The translations under genes were made by a program, and so were the position numbers. A model generated the notes under the pieces. That model saw nothing but the letters and a program-made list of their open reading frames with translations, ran no database searches and was not told the DNA's origin. Positions 8,401 to 16,355 of a stretch of 16,427 bases of DNA are shown here, one piece after another. Source of the stretch: CAZLYK01 sp964563495 (GTDB lineage: Bacteria; Acidobacteriota; Blastocatellia; RBC074); NCBI GenBank assembly GCA_964563495.1, contig CAZLYK010000127.1, forward strand, positions 1 to 16,427. The letters run 5' to 3'. The first letter of the stretch is position 1. Every line of letters starts with the position of its first letter.

Positions 8401-11400
8401 TCGAAGGTGTGTGCCATGATCCGCTGACGTCGCTGATCCAGCGCTTTTCGCCGCGAACAGCAAATGTCCACGCGAAATCGGAGCCAACATAATTTCCCGA
8501 TAGATCCGACACCGTCCCGCGGACTACGGCCCGATAGTTGGCGATCGGCAGTGGGCTTGAGAATAACAAGACGGCCGTCGCGGACTGAGGGTTGTAGGAT
8601 ACGCCGCCGCCTGTCACAGGTAAATCATCCTGGGTCCCAACCTGGCCATCAGGGCCTGCTGAGAAGATCTGGAAGGTTGAGGGCGTCAGTGTCGAGGTGT
8701 CGATAGTTTCGCTGAACGTCGCTGATAAGCTCGTGAGAGTGTTCTGCAGGTGTCGGGACTCGTTTGGTGGTGTCACCACTCTGACCCTCGGCGAAGTTGC
8801 GTCGTCAACGAGCGTAATCGTAATGTCAGCAGTACATGTCTGGTTTCCACCGGTGTCGAATGCGCAGGCGCGAACGGTGAACGACGGTCCTGTGCCCAGT
8901 AATGGCGTGACGAACCTGTGCTCGAAGGGGAAGTTGCCGTCCCGGGCCACGCTCAGGCCATTGACGAAGAACTCTACGTTTCGCACCTGGACATCATCGC
9001 TAACATTGGCTGTCAGGCGCATGACATGCCCTTCCTCTGCCTGGCCTGTTGTACCGGAGAGCGAGAAGTTGCTTTCCAGCACGATCGTTGGCGGCACACC
9101 GGCCGTGTCGAACGCACGGTAGTTGACCACTTGAAGCCCGGCCGCGCTATCCGCCACATATCCGATGCCGTTGTAGATCGCGACGGCGGCCGCGATGCCG
9201 GGCGTCTCGATCTCGGTGATGAAACGGTTGGTTTGCGTCGCATCCGACAGGTCGTATAACGAGACGTTGTGTGGTCCATCGTCCGTGCTGTTCGGGCTGA
9301 CAGCCGCAAGACCCAGGCCCGACCCATTTGCCACGATCTGCTTCCAGCCGAATTGCTGGGTGCTGCCGACGGCTATCAGCGCCGGCAGTGATGGATTCGT
9401 GAGGTTGAATGTGTTGTAGCCGCTGGCATGCGTCCCGTAGGCAATGCCTCCACCGACAAACAAACGAAATCGCCGGACTCCGGCGCCCTGGGACCCGGGT
9501 GACGCAACAGACTCGCTGACCTGAAGCGGCGATTGAAGCGGAATGGCGTGAAGCTGCCCAACAGAGAGCACATAAAGCGTGTCGCGTTCAATCGCCAGGT
9601 CATGTACTGGGCCGACGCCGGGCAACGCGACCGTCTCAAGGATGGCGCCGGTTGCGAGGTCGACGGCTGCTACCTTCGTGCTGTCCAAACCGACATATGC
9701 AGTGCCACCGGCAACTGTGACGGCGGTAGCGCCGCCGCTCAGGTCCGTCGAGTTGATCTGTCGAACGATCCGCGCCGCCGGCGGGTCGCTGATGTCCACA
9801 ATAGCCAGGCCGGCAGATCCGTCGGCTACGGCTACGAGGTTACCTTCGAAAGCAACCGCTTGCGCGGTTCCCGGCGTGTCCACCTGGGCGACGATGACGG
9901 GATTCAGGCCGGCAGCGACGTTCAGGATCGAGATGCCGCGGTTGGAATCGGCGACAACGGCGATGTCGTTGCGGGCAGCTATGTCCACTGCGGTCCCTGG
10001 TGTATCAGCTGTAGCGATGATACCGGTCCGAACAGCGAGGCCGTCGAGGGGGTTGGTGCCCTGCCGAACCTCGGCGCCATCCAACACTCCATCACCATCG
10101 GTGTCGGGATTGTCGAGGGAAGTCCCAATCACTGCCTCAGCAAGATTCCCAAGGCCGTCTCGGTCGTCATCCGGGTCGTCACCAAGTCTTCTCTTAATCA
10201 GAGGGAGTGTTTCCTGCGTTCGGCTTCCACTTACTCCTGTCCAAACGGGTGTTCCGATCAGCAGGCCCCCCGTTGCGTCATAGACGAGCAAGTAGCCAAC
10301 TGCAGCAGGCGAAACAACTTCCGTAAGACGAGGCGACAGCGTAAAACCCCTCAGCGTCTCAATAGTGTTGCGTTCCGTCGAAAAATCGATTCTGTAATAG
10401 TAGCGATGAGATAGCAGCGTCAAGCGATGCACCTTCGCGTCTTCTACTAACGATACCTCCTGTGTGCCCGATGCAACTATGGAACCGGGAACTGAGACCA
10501 CTTGTGAAATAGCTCGATTCCTTCCCTTCCAGAAGTCCACAACCTGCTTCGGTGTCACAACGTTCCAACCTTTGTCGTTCGAAATACCAAAAACCTGGTC
10601 AATTCCAGTCTCTCGGATGGCTTCAGCAATCGAACTTGCGCAAGTGTTGCCATTTGTGACCCAAGGTACATTCCAATCCCTAATGAACGAGTAGGTCGAG
10701 CCAGGCGCCGTTAAACCAAGGGCCCTTTGTAGGAACCGGTCAGCATCACTGTTAGATAGATGCACAGGCACAGCTGTAACCCGGTCCGTCGTGCCGGCGA
10801 ATTCATCGAGTGATCTTGGCTGTTGAGGGTTTGAGCTCCCAAATAGCGACGTCAGGTCACGAAGGAGGGGGTTCTGAAGGAGAGGCCCTGTAAGTAACTC
10901 TGTAATCCTCGGAACCGGCGGATCTGTGTTCCGATCGAGATATGCAATGGCGACATGATCGAATCCCTTTTCCTCCTGATTGAACGAAAGTACGCTAGCG
11001 CCGAATAAAGTCGATCCGGCAGAGCCAACGATACAGATCCCATTGCTGCTGTCGTTGACACATCGCATTATTGCTTCGCGATTGTCCGCAGCTTCGAACG
11101 GGTCGGCACCGACTATTTGATTCCCATTAGTCACGTACGCGCCGGTACCAGGTTCGGGGGTAAGGTTATGTGGTGGTGGCCAAAAGGCGGGGTTCCCGTA
11201 GTTGAACTCATCAGGATCGAAATCGAAGCTATTGAGAATATACTCAATGGTCGTCCCCGGCTGAGTCCCGTGCCACCCCGGCTGCCTGATCCCAACGCCC
11301 GGGTCGGAGCAGACGTGCGCACCGTCTTGTGACACTGTCATCGGACCGACAATCTCCCAATCACCGATATCGTGGTTAAAGCTCCAAAGCGCGCTCTTCG

Positions 11401-13633
11401 CCCCTGCTGCCAGCGGTTGACCAGTCGCCGGGTCTGGCAGGTTCGGGAAACACACCGGCACCGGCCGATCAAAGTTCGTCGCCCCGTCTGTCTGCACCGT
11501 AATAACCAGCGGGAACGCCAGCCCGGGCGGCAATGGACTTGGAATCCGATCCGGCGCGACCGGTGCAATCCCGACCATGCCGCCGCGCGCGCCGTTGTCC
11601 GAGTATAGAGAATCGGCGGGTACAGTAATCTGCACGCCGGTCAACCGGGGATCCTGAGCCAGCACCGAGGCCGGAAAAGTGATGACCGTCTGCTGCGTCT
11701 GGCTGGCCGGCTGCAGCGTGTCCGGCACGATCAACGGCAGGAACACGTCGGGAACCGTCATCGTCTGACCTGCCTTGGACTCCCACTTCTTGCCGACGAA
11801 TGGGTAGTAAGCACCAATGGGCACGCCATTGGTAGCAGCGCGGCCATCGATGTGGACGAAGAACTCGCCCACCGGCGCGGGCTCGAGCCGGAAGTTGCCC
11901 ATGGCGTCGGTCGTCGTGCGTAGAGTCGTTTCGAGCCCGTCCACGCTGACCACGACGCCGGCCAGCGGCGTGTTGACGCCGCCATCGCCAAGCTGCGACG
12001 CAAACACACGGCCGACCACGGCCGTGCCCGGCAGCGTCGTCAGCGTCAGCGTGTCGAAATCGATCAGCGCCGGGCCCCCCGGTTGTCCATCGCGATTGCC
12101 GTCAAGCGGCACGCCCAGTTCGTCAAGGATGCCATCGGTGTTGAACGTAACCCGAACCCGCGCACTCGCCGGGAGCGTCTGCAGGTAGAACAGGGTCACG
12201 GTCTGACGATCGGGCGCGAGATGAATGCGCGTCGGGAGTGTCTGACCGCCGAAGGCAGCGAACAGTCTTTGCGGTGTTATCTCCGCGGTTGGACTCAGCG
12301 CGCGCGAAAAGCGAAGGATCGTCTCTCGCGTTACCGCTACCCCGTCCTCGCCGTTCGCGGGTGAAGTTATGATGGTCGCGGGAGACGGAGGAATGACGGT
12401 TACAGCCAGAGCGAGAGGGTCGATTCCCGTCGCGCTCGCACGGATCGTCGTAGAGCCCTCGGCAACACCCGTGACCGGGAATTCCGCCGAGATCTGGCCC
12501 ACGGCTATGACCACTGAAGCCGGAACGATGGCAGTACTTGGGCTGTCGGAGCTGAGATTGATTGTCAGCCCACCCTGCGGCGCGAGCGCCGACAGCGTGA
12601 GAGTCGCGGGCTTCGTCCCGGCGCGCTCGACCTCGAACGGCGTGGGCCCGATTGACAAAGTCATGGTCACCGTATACTGCCCGTTCGTGATCGTCATCCC
12701 ATCCGCGTTCGTCAACTGAATGGTCCCGGTCACCGCATCGTTCGGCACCGTCACTTTGACTTCGTTCGGCGTCGCGCTGATCAGCCCGGCTGGTCTGCGC
12801 GTATTGTTTGCTCCGGCAAAGGTCACCGCCGGGTTGTCGTTCCCAATTTTCAAGCCAACGCCGGCCAGCGTGACTATCGTACCAGCGGGCCCCTGCTTCG
12901 GGTTGAAGTCGGCGATCACCGGGCCGCTCGGCTGGACTTCAAAAATGCCGGGGCTTGTAGCCACCCCGCCGGCGGTCTGCACACTGACCGGCCCGGTTGC
13001 AGCATCTGCGGGCACGACAACCGATAGCTGTGTCGCTGCGGACGCAGTGACTTGGGCGGTGGTCTGGCCGCCGCCGATCCTGGCAAAGCGCACGATGTTC
13101 TGATTCGGACCGCTGTCGTCGAAGTAATTCCCCAGAATGCCGATTGAATCTCCGGCGCGCCCACTCGCAGGCGAGAAGGCTGTAATCTCAGGTTTAGCCA
13201 GAATGGTGATGATTAGATACGACCCTGGAGCGCCGGTCATACGGACCGAGAGAGAATTTGTCGCAAGCAGGCCGGCTGGGATGTCCAGCGTCGACGTGTT
13301 CAGATTGAGGGTGCGCGCCGTCGAAAGCACAGCGCCATTGAGCTGAATAACCGCGCCCGCCACGCGGTTGCTGCCGCCGGCCGCTCCGTTCTGTATATGC
13401 AATGTCCCGGCGACGGCTGAACTGAGCATGAATTGATGGTAAATGGTGCGCGATGGGCCTGGCTGATAATCGAAACGTTGCGGCCCGTAGAGGACAATCG
13501 AGCTTCCAGCCTGCAGAGCCGGCGCCGCCTGACAGACAAACATGATGCTTGACATCCCGGCGATGGCTAGCGCCAATGAAAGGATGAGGCTCAGCCTCAA
13601 GCTCTCATCCGAATTTTTCCCCGTTGCCGTCAT
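5486..13633 (-). CDS. Giant multidomain surface protein with Ig-like domains, possible permuted NlpC/P60-like domain, LVIVD propeller and beta-solenoid repeats
   Basis: 2715 residues from ATG at 13631-13633, chosen over an in-frame TTG at 13663 because GGGAG lies six bases upstream of the ATG and a signal peptide follows (about residues 1-40). Order of parts: IPT/TIG (147-234), IPT/TIG (236-322), Ig-like (323-420), SbsA-type Ig (421-530), carboxypeptidase-regulatory-like (535-598), conserved beta-rich segment (635-788), possible permuted NlpC/P60 fold with H893 and C998, TSP3-like calcium motif (1145-1200), LVIVD propeller (1199-1507), Ig-like (1512-1610), SbsA-type Ig (1612-1732), and four solenoid repeats (about 1822-2640) with a typical solenoid C-cap. 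No autotransporter barrel, LPxTG or PEP-CTERM ending is seen, so surface attachment is unexplained. Probable role: secreted or cell-surface adhesin-like protein; any enzymatic role is inference. Confidence 0.9.
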   Translation of the reverse strand: MTATGKNSDESLRLSLILSLALAIAGMSSIMFVCQAAPALQAGSSIVLYGPQRFDYQPGPSRTIYHQFMLSSAVAGTLHIQNGAAGGSNRVAGAVIQLNGAVLSTARTLNLNTSTLDIPAGLLATNSLSVRMTGAPGSYLIITILAKPEITAFSPASGRAGDSIGILGNYFDDSGPNQNIVRFARIGGGQTTAQVTASAATQLSVVVPADAATGPVSVQTAGGVATSPGIFEVQPSGPVIADFNPKQGPAGTIVTLAGVGLKIGNDNPAVTFAGANNTRRPAGLISATPNEVKVTVPNDAVTGTIQLTNADGMTITNGQYTVTMTLSIGPTPFEVERAGTKPATLTLSALAPQGGLTINLSSDSPSTAIVPASVVIAVGQISAEFPVTGVAEGSTTIRASATGIDPLALAVTVIPPSPATIITSPANGEDGVAVTRETILRFSRALSPTAEITPQRLFAAFGGQTLPTRIHLAPDRQTVTLFYLQTLPASARVRVTFNTDGILDELGVPLDGNRDGQPGGPALIDFDTLTLTTLPGTAVVGRVFASQLGDGGVNTPLAGVVVSVDGLETTLRTTTDAMGNFRLEPAPVGEFFVHIDGRAATNGVPIGAYYPFVGKKWESKAGQTMTVPDVFLPLIVPDTLQPASQTQQTVITFPASVLAQDPRLTGVQITVPADSLYSDNGARGGMVGIAPVAPDRIPSPLPPGLAFPLVITVQTDGATNFDRPVPVCFPNLPDPATGQPLAAGAKSALWSFNHDIGDWEIVGPMTVSQDGAHVCSDPGVGIRQPGWHGTQPGTTIEYILNSFDFDPDEFNYGNPAFWPPPHNLTPEPGTGAYVTNGNQIVGADPFEAADNREAIMRCVNDSSNGICIVGSAGSTLFGASVLSFNQEEKGFDHVAIAYLDRNTDPPVPRITELLTGPLLQNPLLRDLTSLFGSSNPQQPRSLDEFAGTTDRVTAVPVHLSNSDADRFLQRALGLTAPGSTYSFIRDWNVPWVTNGNTCASSIAEAIRETGIDQVFGISNDKGWNVVTPKQVVDFWKGRNRAISQVVSVPGSIVASGTQEVSLVEDAKVHRLTLLSHRYYYRIDFSTERNTIETLRGFTLSPRLTEVVSPAAVGYLLVYDATGGLLIGTPVWTGVSGSRTQETLPLIKRRLGDDPDDDRDGLGNLAEAVIGTSLDNPDTDGDGVLDGAEVRQGTNPLDGLAVRTGIIATADTPGTAVDIAARNDIAVVADSNRGISILNVAAGLNPVIVAQVDTPGTAQAVAFEGNLVAVADGSAGLAIVDISDPPAARIVRQINSTDLSGGATAVTVAGGTAYVGLDSTKVAAVDLATGAILETVALPGVGPVHDLAIERDTLYVLSVGQLHAIPLQSPLQVSESVASPGSQGAGVRRFRLFVGGGIAYGTHASGYNTFNLTNPSLPALIAVGSTQQFGWKQIVANGSGLGLAAVSPNSTDDGPHNVSLYDLSDATQTNRFITEIETPGIAAAVAIYNGIGYVADSAAGLQVVNYRAFDTAGVPPTIVLESNFSLSGTTGQAEEGHVMRLTANVSDDVQVRNVEFFVNGLSVARDGNFPFEHRFVTPLLGTGPSFTVRACAFDTGGNQTCTADITITLVDDATSPRVRVVTPPNESRHLQNTLTSLSATFSETIDTSTLTPSTFQIFSAGPDGQVGTQDDLPVTGGGVSYNPQSATAVLLFSSPLPIANYRAVVRGTVSDLSGNYVGSDFAWTFAVRGEKRWISDVSGSWHTPSNWSDNELPQPGDFVVIDRPAADVTVTYSTGTLSISSLQSTEAMVISGGELGIQSTANLTGGLTFSGGTLSGAGVVSVSTLTWNDGSLQGSGDLTVRGVTTLTGFASITGRTLRLGPTTTSGNIRIEMFSGAEIINPVGGAWELLGDASVGVFSGGVITNAGTLRKAGGTSTADLRAVVNNSGTIELQAGTLALTRGGTSSGSFVGLAGTTLRLSGTHTLDPTSQVNTAGVVEFSLWYEPANVQVAGSFNASSVTLDHFQQNSVTFTGPVGGLVRMTLDGGTATFNTTNSVSVTELTLSGGSLGGSANVTASTLTWNDGSLQGSGDLTVIGVTTLTGFASITGRTLRLGPTTTSGNIRIEMFSGAEIINPVGGAWELLGDASVGVFSGGVITNAGTLRKAGGTSTADLRAVVNNSGTVEVLSGTLVLNGGGTTTGTINTAGGTLLAFTGPYIIDTGSAVNAQGAVEFSGSANLFPVRGSFAAPQVTVTNANPTFTGSSLSIGALTLNFGITTFNTPVPVSLGALNLQGGLTATSDLTIGTLNWSVYGGFTFDPGVTITVTGTTLFTNTNSFGATMFGGGGTLRLGPQTTFVDGARLLLGGGTTLINPVNSLMQIQGELQIDWNVGGSSDPTMLINQGNLVKQGAAAATLGRGINFQSDGNLDLQAGMMTINQGAGSGIFNTAPGTTLRFGSVSLAPTSQVNAAGAVEFFDNSTVGGSLRSPSVFINGGPVTFSGQFGPVGSLSMAGNSATFNTVAPVNLSALTVDGGVLGGTAPVTAGSFSWRGGIIQVLNLTVTGNTTLPPFAGGIARQFSGSTLTFGTSTSWLAGAGLALGPGSNLVNPAGGIWELEGDASITAGFGGGDGFVSNAGTLRMVGPASTLNVGVAGFVNTGTVGLRLGGIAPGEFDRILVSGSATLSGTLDVRTMNGFVPASGDSFNLLTYGSRTGQFATILGNGETYTPTYGPSALTLTKP
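7164..7468 (-). repeat. Near-identical internal duplication, copy near the 3' side
   Basis: These 305 bases match 7863-8167 with one difference (7416 A against 8115 C), which changes Ile to Arg in the encoded DLTVxGVTT stretch. The offset is exactly 699 bp (233 codons), so the reading frame is kept. Confidence 0.95.
7863..8167 (-). repeat. Near-identical internal duplication, copy near the 5' side
   Basis: Partner of 7164-7468, with 304 of 305 bases identical. Identity stops sharply at both borders, and the 394 bases between the copies are not part of the match. Confidence 0.95.
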
Positions 13634-13639
13634 TTGTTT

Positions 13640-13644
13640 CTCCC
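13640..13644 (-). promoter_or_regulatory. Ribosome binding site of the giant gene
   Basis: GGGAG on the minus strand with six bases to the ATG at 13633. This site decides the start against the upstream in-frame TTG at 13663, which lies close to the repeat and has no comparable site. Confidence 0.7.
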
Positions 13645-13673
13645 AATCAGAGGCAGAAAACAATCAAGGCATC

Positions 13674-13715
13674 TTCCTGTTCAATCCTGCACAAATCCTG
13701 TCAATCCTGTCTATT
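13674..13715 (-). repeat. Dispersed repeat copy bridging two genes
   Basis: Four units with CCTG (+ strand) at 13706, 13697, 13686 and 13676 give the same 9-11-10 spacing as the copy at 5276-5306. It fills most of the 67-bp gap between the truncated glycosidase-like gene and the giant gene. It also reaches into the former, encoding its last four residues (NRQD) and its TGA stop. Confidence 0.85.
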
Positions 13716-16328
13716 CCTTCTCCATAAAATGCCATTCACGGATCTAACCGGAATGTACCCAGCTCTCGCATCGACTACTTCATCGTCTACGATACTGATT
13801 TCAGTTTCCACGTACATCTTTTTCAACAGGCGAAACTGGAGCTGCAGTATTTCTTTGACACCGGCTTTGTAACTCTGACCCGGCTTCAACGCAATGGCGA
13901 AAGCTACTCGCCCGTCGTTTGATCGCGCCGTCTGTCTAAGCAGGGCGTCTTCCTCAGCCAGGTCGCGCCCTCGCTTGACTCCAAGGTATCTCATCGCCCC
14001 AGGATCAAACTGCAGCGAGAAGCCGATCGCATTCTCCCCTCCCATCGCTGACAGCTCGACCGGTAGGCTGATCAACTGCTGACCGGGCTCGATCTCGAGG
14101 CTTGCCAGGCGCAGCTCAACGGGCGTCCTCTCGATCGTGAAATTCTTGGGAATCAGAGAGGTCTGGCTGGCCGGCCCGCCTGCTCCGGTCAATGGATCGA
14201 GCCCGACCGAGTAACGTCCCGCCTGGACCCAGTCGGCGACGGTGATCTTGCCGTCGCCGATGGTGGCCCGCGGAGCGCAATCGGCGCGCTGGAACTCGCT
14301 GCCGGCAGACGGAGTGTCCAGACCGACAGAGAACCTTCCGACCTGCACCCAGTCCGAGACGACAATTGTCCCGCTGCCGTTCGGACGCGGAGCGACATCT
14401 GCCTCATATCCAATCCCACCCTGTGTGATTGTGAAAACCTGATTGGCAATGGTTATCGTGCCACTACGCTGACCGGCGGAATTATTTGTCGCGACAGAGT
14501 AGTTGACCGTATTGTTTCCATTCCCACCCGAGCCCGAGTCGACTGTAATCCAAAGAGCGTTACTGACAGCTGTCCAGCCGCAGCTTGTCGCTGCATACAC
14601 CTCTACATTACCGTTGCCGCCATTTGAAGAGAAAGACTGGCTTATTGGTGACAGGAATGGGGGAGCGACAATCGAAGTTTGCGCGGTCACCTGAACGGTA
14701 TTTCCAAGCATCTCTTCAATTGGCTGACCAGTTCCTTTTATGGTGACCATCGACCAGGAATTCCAAAAGCAGTATTGGCGGATCTTCTGACTGCCGAGCG
14801 CTTCCAGAGCTTGATACCCTGCTTCAACCCAGGGATAGGTAAGATGAACGCATGAGTTCGGAGGCCCCTGCGTGAGACCCGCTTCATCCGCCACCGCAAT
14901 CAGGATGAGAGCTCCATTGGGCAGGCCGTTCAGGAAACTTATCATTGCATTCATCGCCGTTCCATCGCCGCCCGTGATCCAGGTATCGAAGTTTTGAACC
15001 GGTTGAATAAGCTCGCCGGTGCAGGTGTCAATCGCGGCTACGTTGAAACCGCGGCCTCCACCGCCCCCGCCGATCCTGTGATAGAACAACATATCGTCTT
15101 TGTAGAATCTGGCGAACCCGTACTGAAATGGATATTCCTGAGCCGCCGCACCCGCTGATGCTACGCGAAATGTCGTTGCTGTCGGGGATGTAAAGTTAAT
15201 CCTGATTGTGTAGCTACGAGAGCCCGTGCAATAGTTGGCGTCGATGGCAGCAACGGAAAAAGTGAAGGAGCCGGCAGCATTCGGTGTGCCGGAGAGCAGC
15301 CCCCCGGCAGTCAGCGTCAAACCGCCAGGCAAAGCTCCCGCAGATAATATCAGTTTGCGAGGGGCCGCGCCGCCACCGGCCGTGAGCATTTGACTATAAG
15401 CCGTCCCGATACTGCCGTTGGGTAATGTCTCGGGATCGATCATTATCGATGGGCAGCTTGACTTCTGTCTCTGATAATAAGGATTGAAGCCGAGTTGTGC
15501 GAAGACATGCCAGGCCGTTGCGCCGACATGCAAACGGCGAAACAGGTTAAAGCCGAACCCGCTGGTAACAGCGTCGTGCGAAGCCGCTGCGATTCCAAAG
15601 CCGTCGCCGAATGGCGGCGTAGCTTGCGCCTGATTCAATTCCTGCCGATAGGTATCGGCCGAGACTGATTGACTGATCCACGCATAAGCCGTTGCCATAT
15701 GCCCCGTGCCCTCGAACCAGACGCCGTCCCTGTCTGTATTGAAATCGAATCCGGTAAACCCGTCACTCATCTTACGATGATTGTTCTCAGCGCAACTGAG
15801 CACCTCAGGATGCGCAGTAAAACCATCGGGCAGTGCCAGAACACTCCAGGGTTGGACGTCCAGAGGCAGCTGGTTGAAATTGGTATTTAGCAGGCTGGGA
15901 CTGGTCGTGCCGGCCAGATAACAGCCTCTGGCGCTATCCCACGTTGCTTCGATAAACTGTCTGGCGTGCTGCGCGCCATCCTGCCAGATAGCCTCGCCGG
16001 TGAGATCGAACATCAAAGTGAACGCGGCATAGATATCCAGATTGTGCTCTGTACTGGCGTATGAGCGCCTCTCGGGCTCCGCCTCGTCGCCATTTTTAAA
16101 ATCGAGCCCGCCCTGAAAACCTTGATAGGAACCGGTATCATGGCGAAAGGTATTAATAAGATTCCCAAGCAATCTCGCGGCGTTCAAATATTGCAGATCG
16201 CCGGTTCTGCGATGCAGAGCCAACAGTGCAATCATGGCCCAGGCCTGGTTGCCGGTATCGAAAGTACGGGTTTCCGAAAGCTCGAAGAATTGTTCCTGTA
16301 GGTCTACGTAGAAACCCGCGATCGGCAC
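13701..16328 (-). CDS. 5'-truncated six-hairpin glycosidase-like protein with He_PIG, ILEI/FAM3-like, BACON, dockerin-like and cohesin-like modules
   Basis: 875 residues from a GTG at 16326-16328, the only usable start before an in-frame stop at 16368-16370. Residues 1-280 look like an (alpha/alpha)6-toroid carbohydrate enzyme, with motifs such as STEHNLDIY-like, PLDVQPW, GFDFNTDRDGVWFEGTGHMA and RLHVGATAW. The catalytic type is not assignable. The region then runs through He_PIG (288-375), an ILEI/PANDER-like domain (about 405-540; GRGFNVAAID, DTW, ALEALGS), BACON (553-638), dockerin-like (644-713) and cohesin-like (738-864). No signal peptide, no Shine-Dalgarno and no first toroid hairpins are present, and the upstream DNA is repeat. 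The 5' end was therefore probably lost, and the gene may be a remnant or produce a cytoplasmic fragment. The tail is paralogous to that of the gene at 1-3336. Confidence 0.8.
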   Translation of the reverse strand: MPIAGFYVDLQEQFFELSETRTFDTGNQAWAMIALLALHRRTGDLQYLNAARLLGNLINTFRHDTGSYQGFQGGLDFKNGDEAEPERRSYASTEHNLDIYAAFTLMFDLTGEAIWQDGAQHARQFIEATWDSARGCYLAGTTSPSLLNTNFNQLPLDVQPWSVLALPDGFTAHPEVLSCAENNHRKMSDGFTGFDFNTDRDGVWFEGTGHMATAYAWISQSVSADTYRQELNQAQATPPFGDGFGIAAASHDAVTSGFGFNLFRRLHVGATAWHVFAQLGFNPYYQRQKSSCPSIMIDPETLPNGSIGTAYSQMLTAGGGAAPRKLILSAGALPGGLTLTAGGLLSGTPNAAGSFTFSVAAIDANYCTGSRSYTIRINFTSPTATTFRVASAGAAAQEYPFQYGFARFYKDDMLFYHRIGGGGGGRGFNVAAIDTCTGELIQPVQNFDTWITGGDGTAMNAMISFLNGLPNGALILIAVADEAGLTQGPPNSCVHLTYPWVEAGYQALEALGSQKIRQYCFWNSWSMVTIKGTGQPIEEMLGNTVQVTAQTSIVAPPFLSPISQSFSSNGGNGNVEVYAATSCGWTAVSNALWITVDSGSGGNGNNTVNYSVATNNSAGQRSGTITIANQVFTITQGGIGYEADVAPRPNGSGTIVVSDWVQVGRFSVGLDTPSAGSEFQRADCAPRATIGDGKITVADWVQAGRYSVGLDPLTGAGGPASQTSLIPKNFTIERTPVELRLASLEIEPGQQLISLPVELSAMGGENAIGFSLQFDPGAMRYLGVKRGRDLAEEDALLRQTARSNDGRVAFAIALKPGQSYKAGVKEILQLQFRLLKKMYVETEISIVDDEVVDARAGYIPVRSVNGILWRRNRQD

Positions 16329-16355
16329 AGTTCCGATTTCATTTGAAGGAGAAGA

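Noticed and set aside
4159..10414. Several open frames of 200-315 codons on the plus strand (for example 6681-7628, 7722-8324, 9533-10414, 4159-4764)
   Set aside because: They lie fully antisense to well-supported minus-strand genes, have no recognisable domains, and two of them are similar only because they overlie the 305-bp duplication.
13634..13663. TTG at 13663 as the start of the giant gene
   Set aside because: It has no ribosome site, and ten extra residues would precede the natural signal-peptide region. ATG at 13633 has GGGAG at six bases.
16326..16342. ATG at 16340-16342 as start of the right-hand gene
   Set aside because: It is out of frame with the protein and closes after a few codons. 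No ribosome site precedes it.
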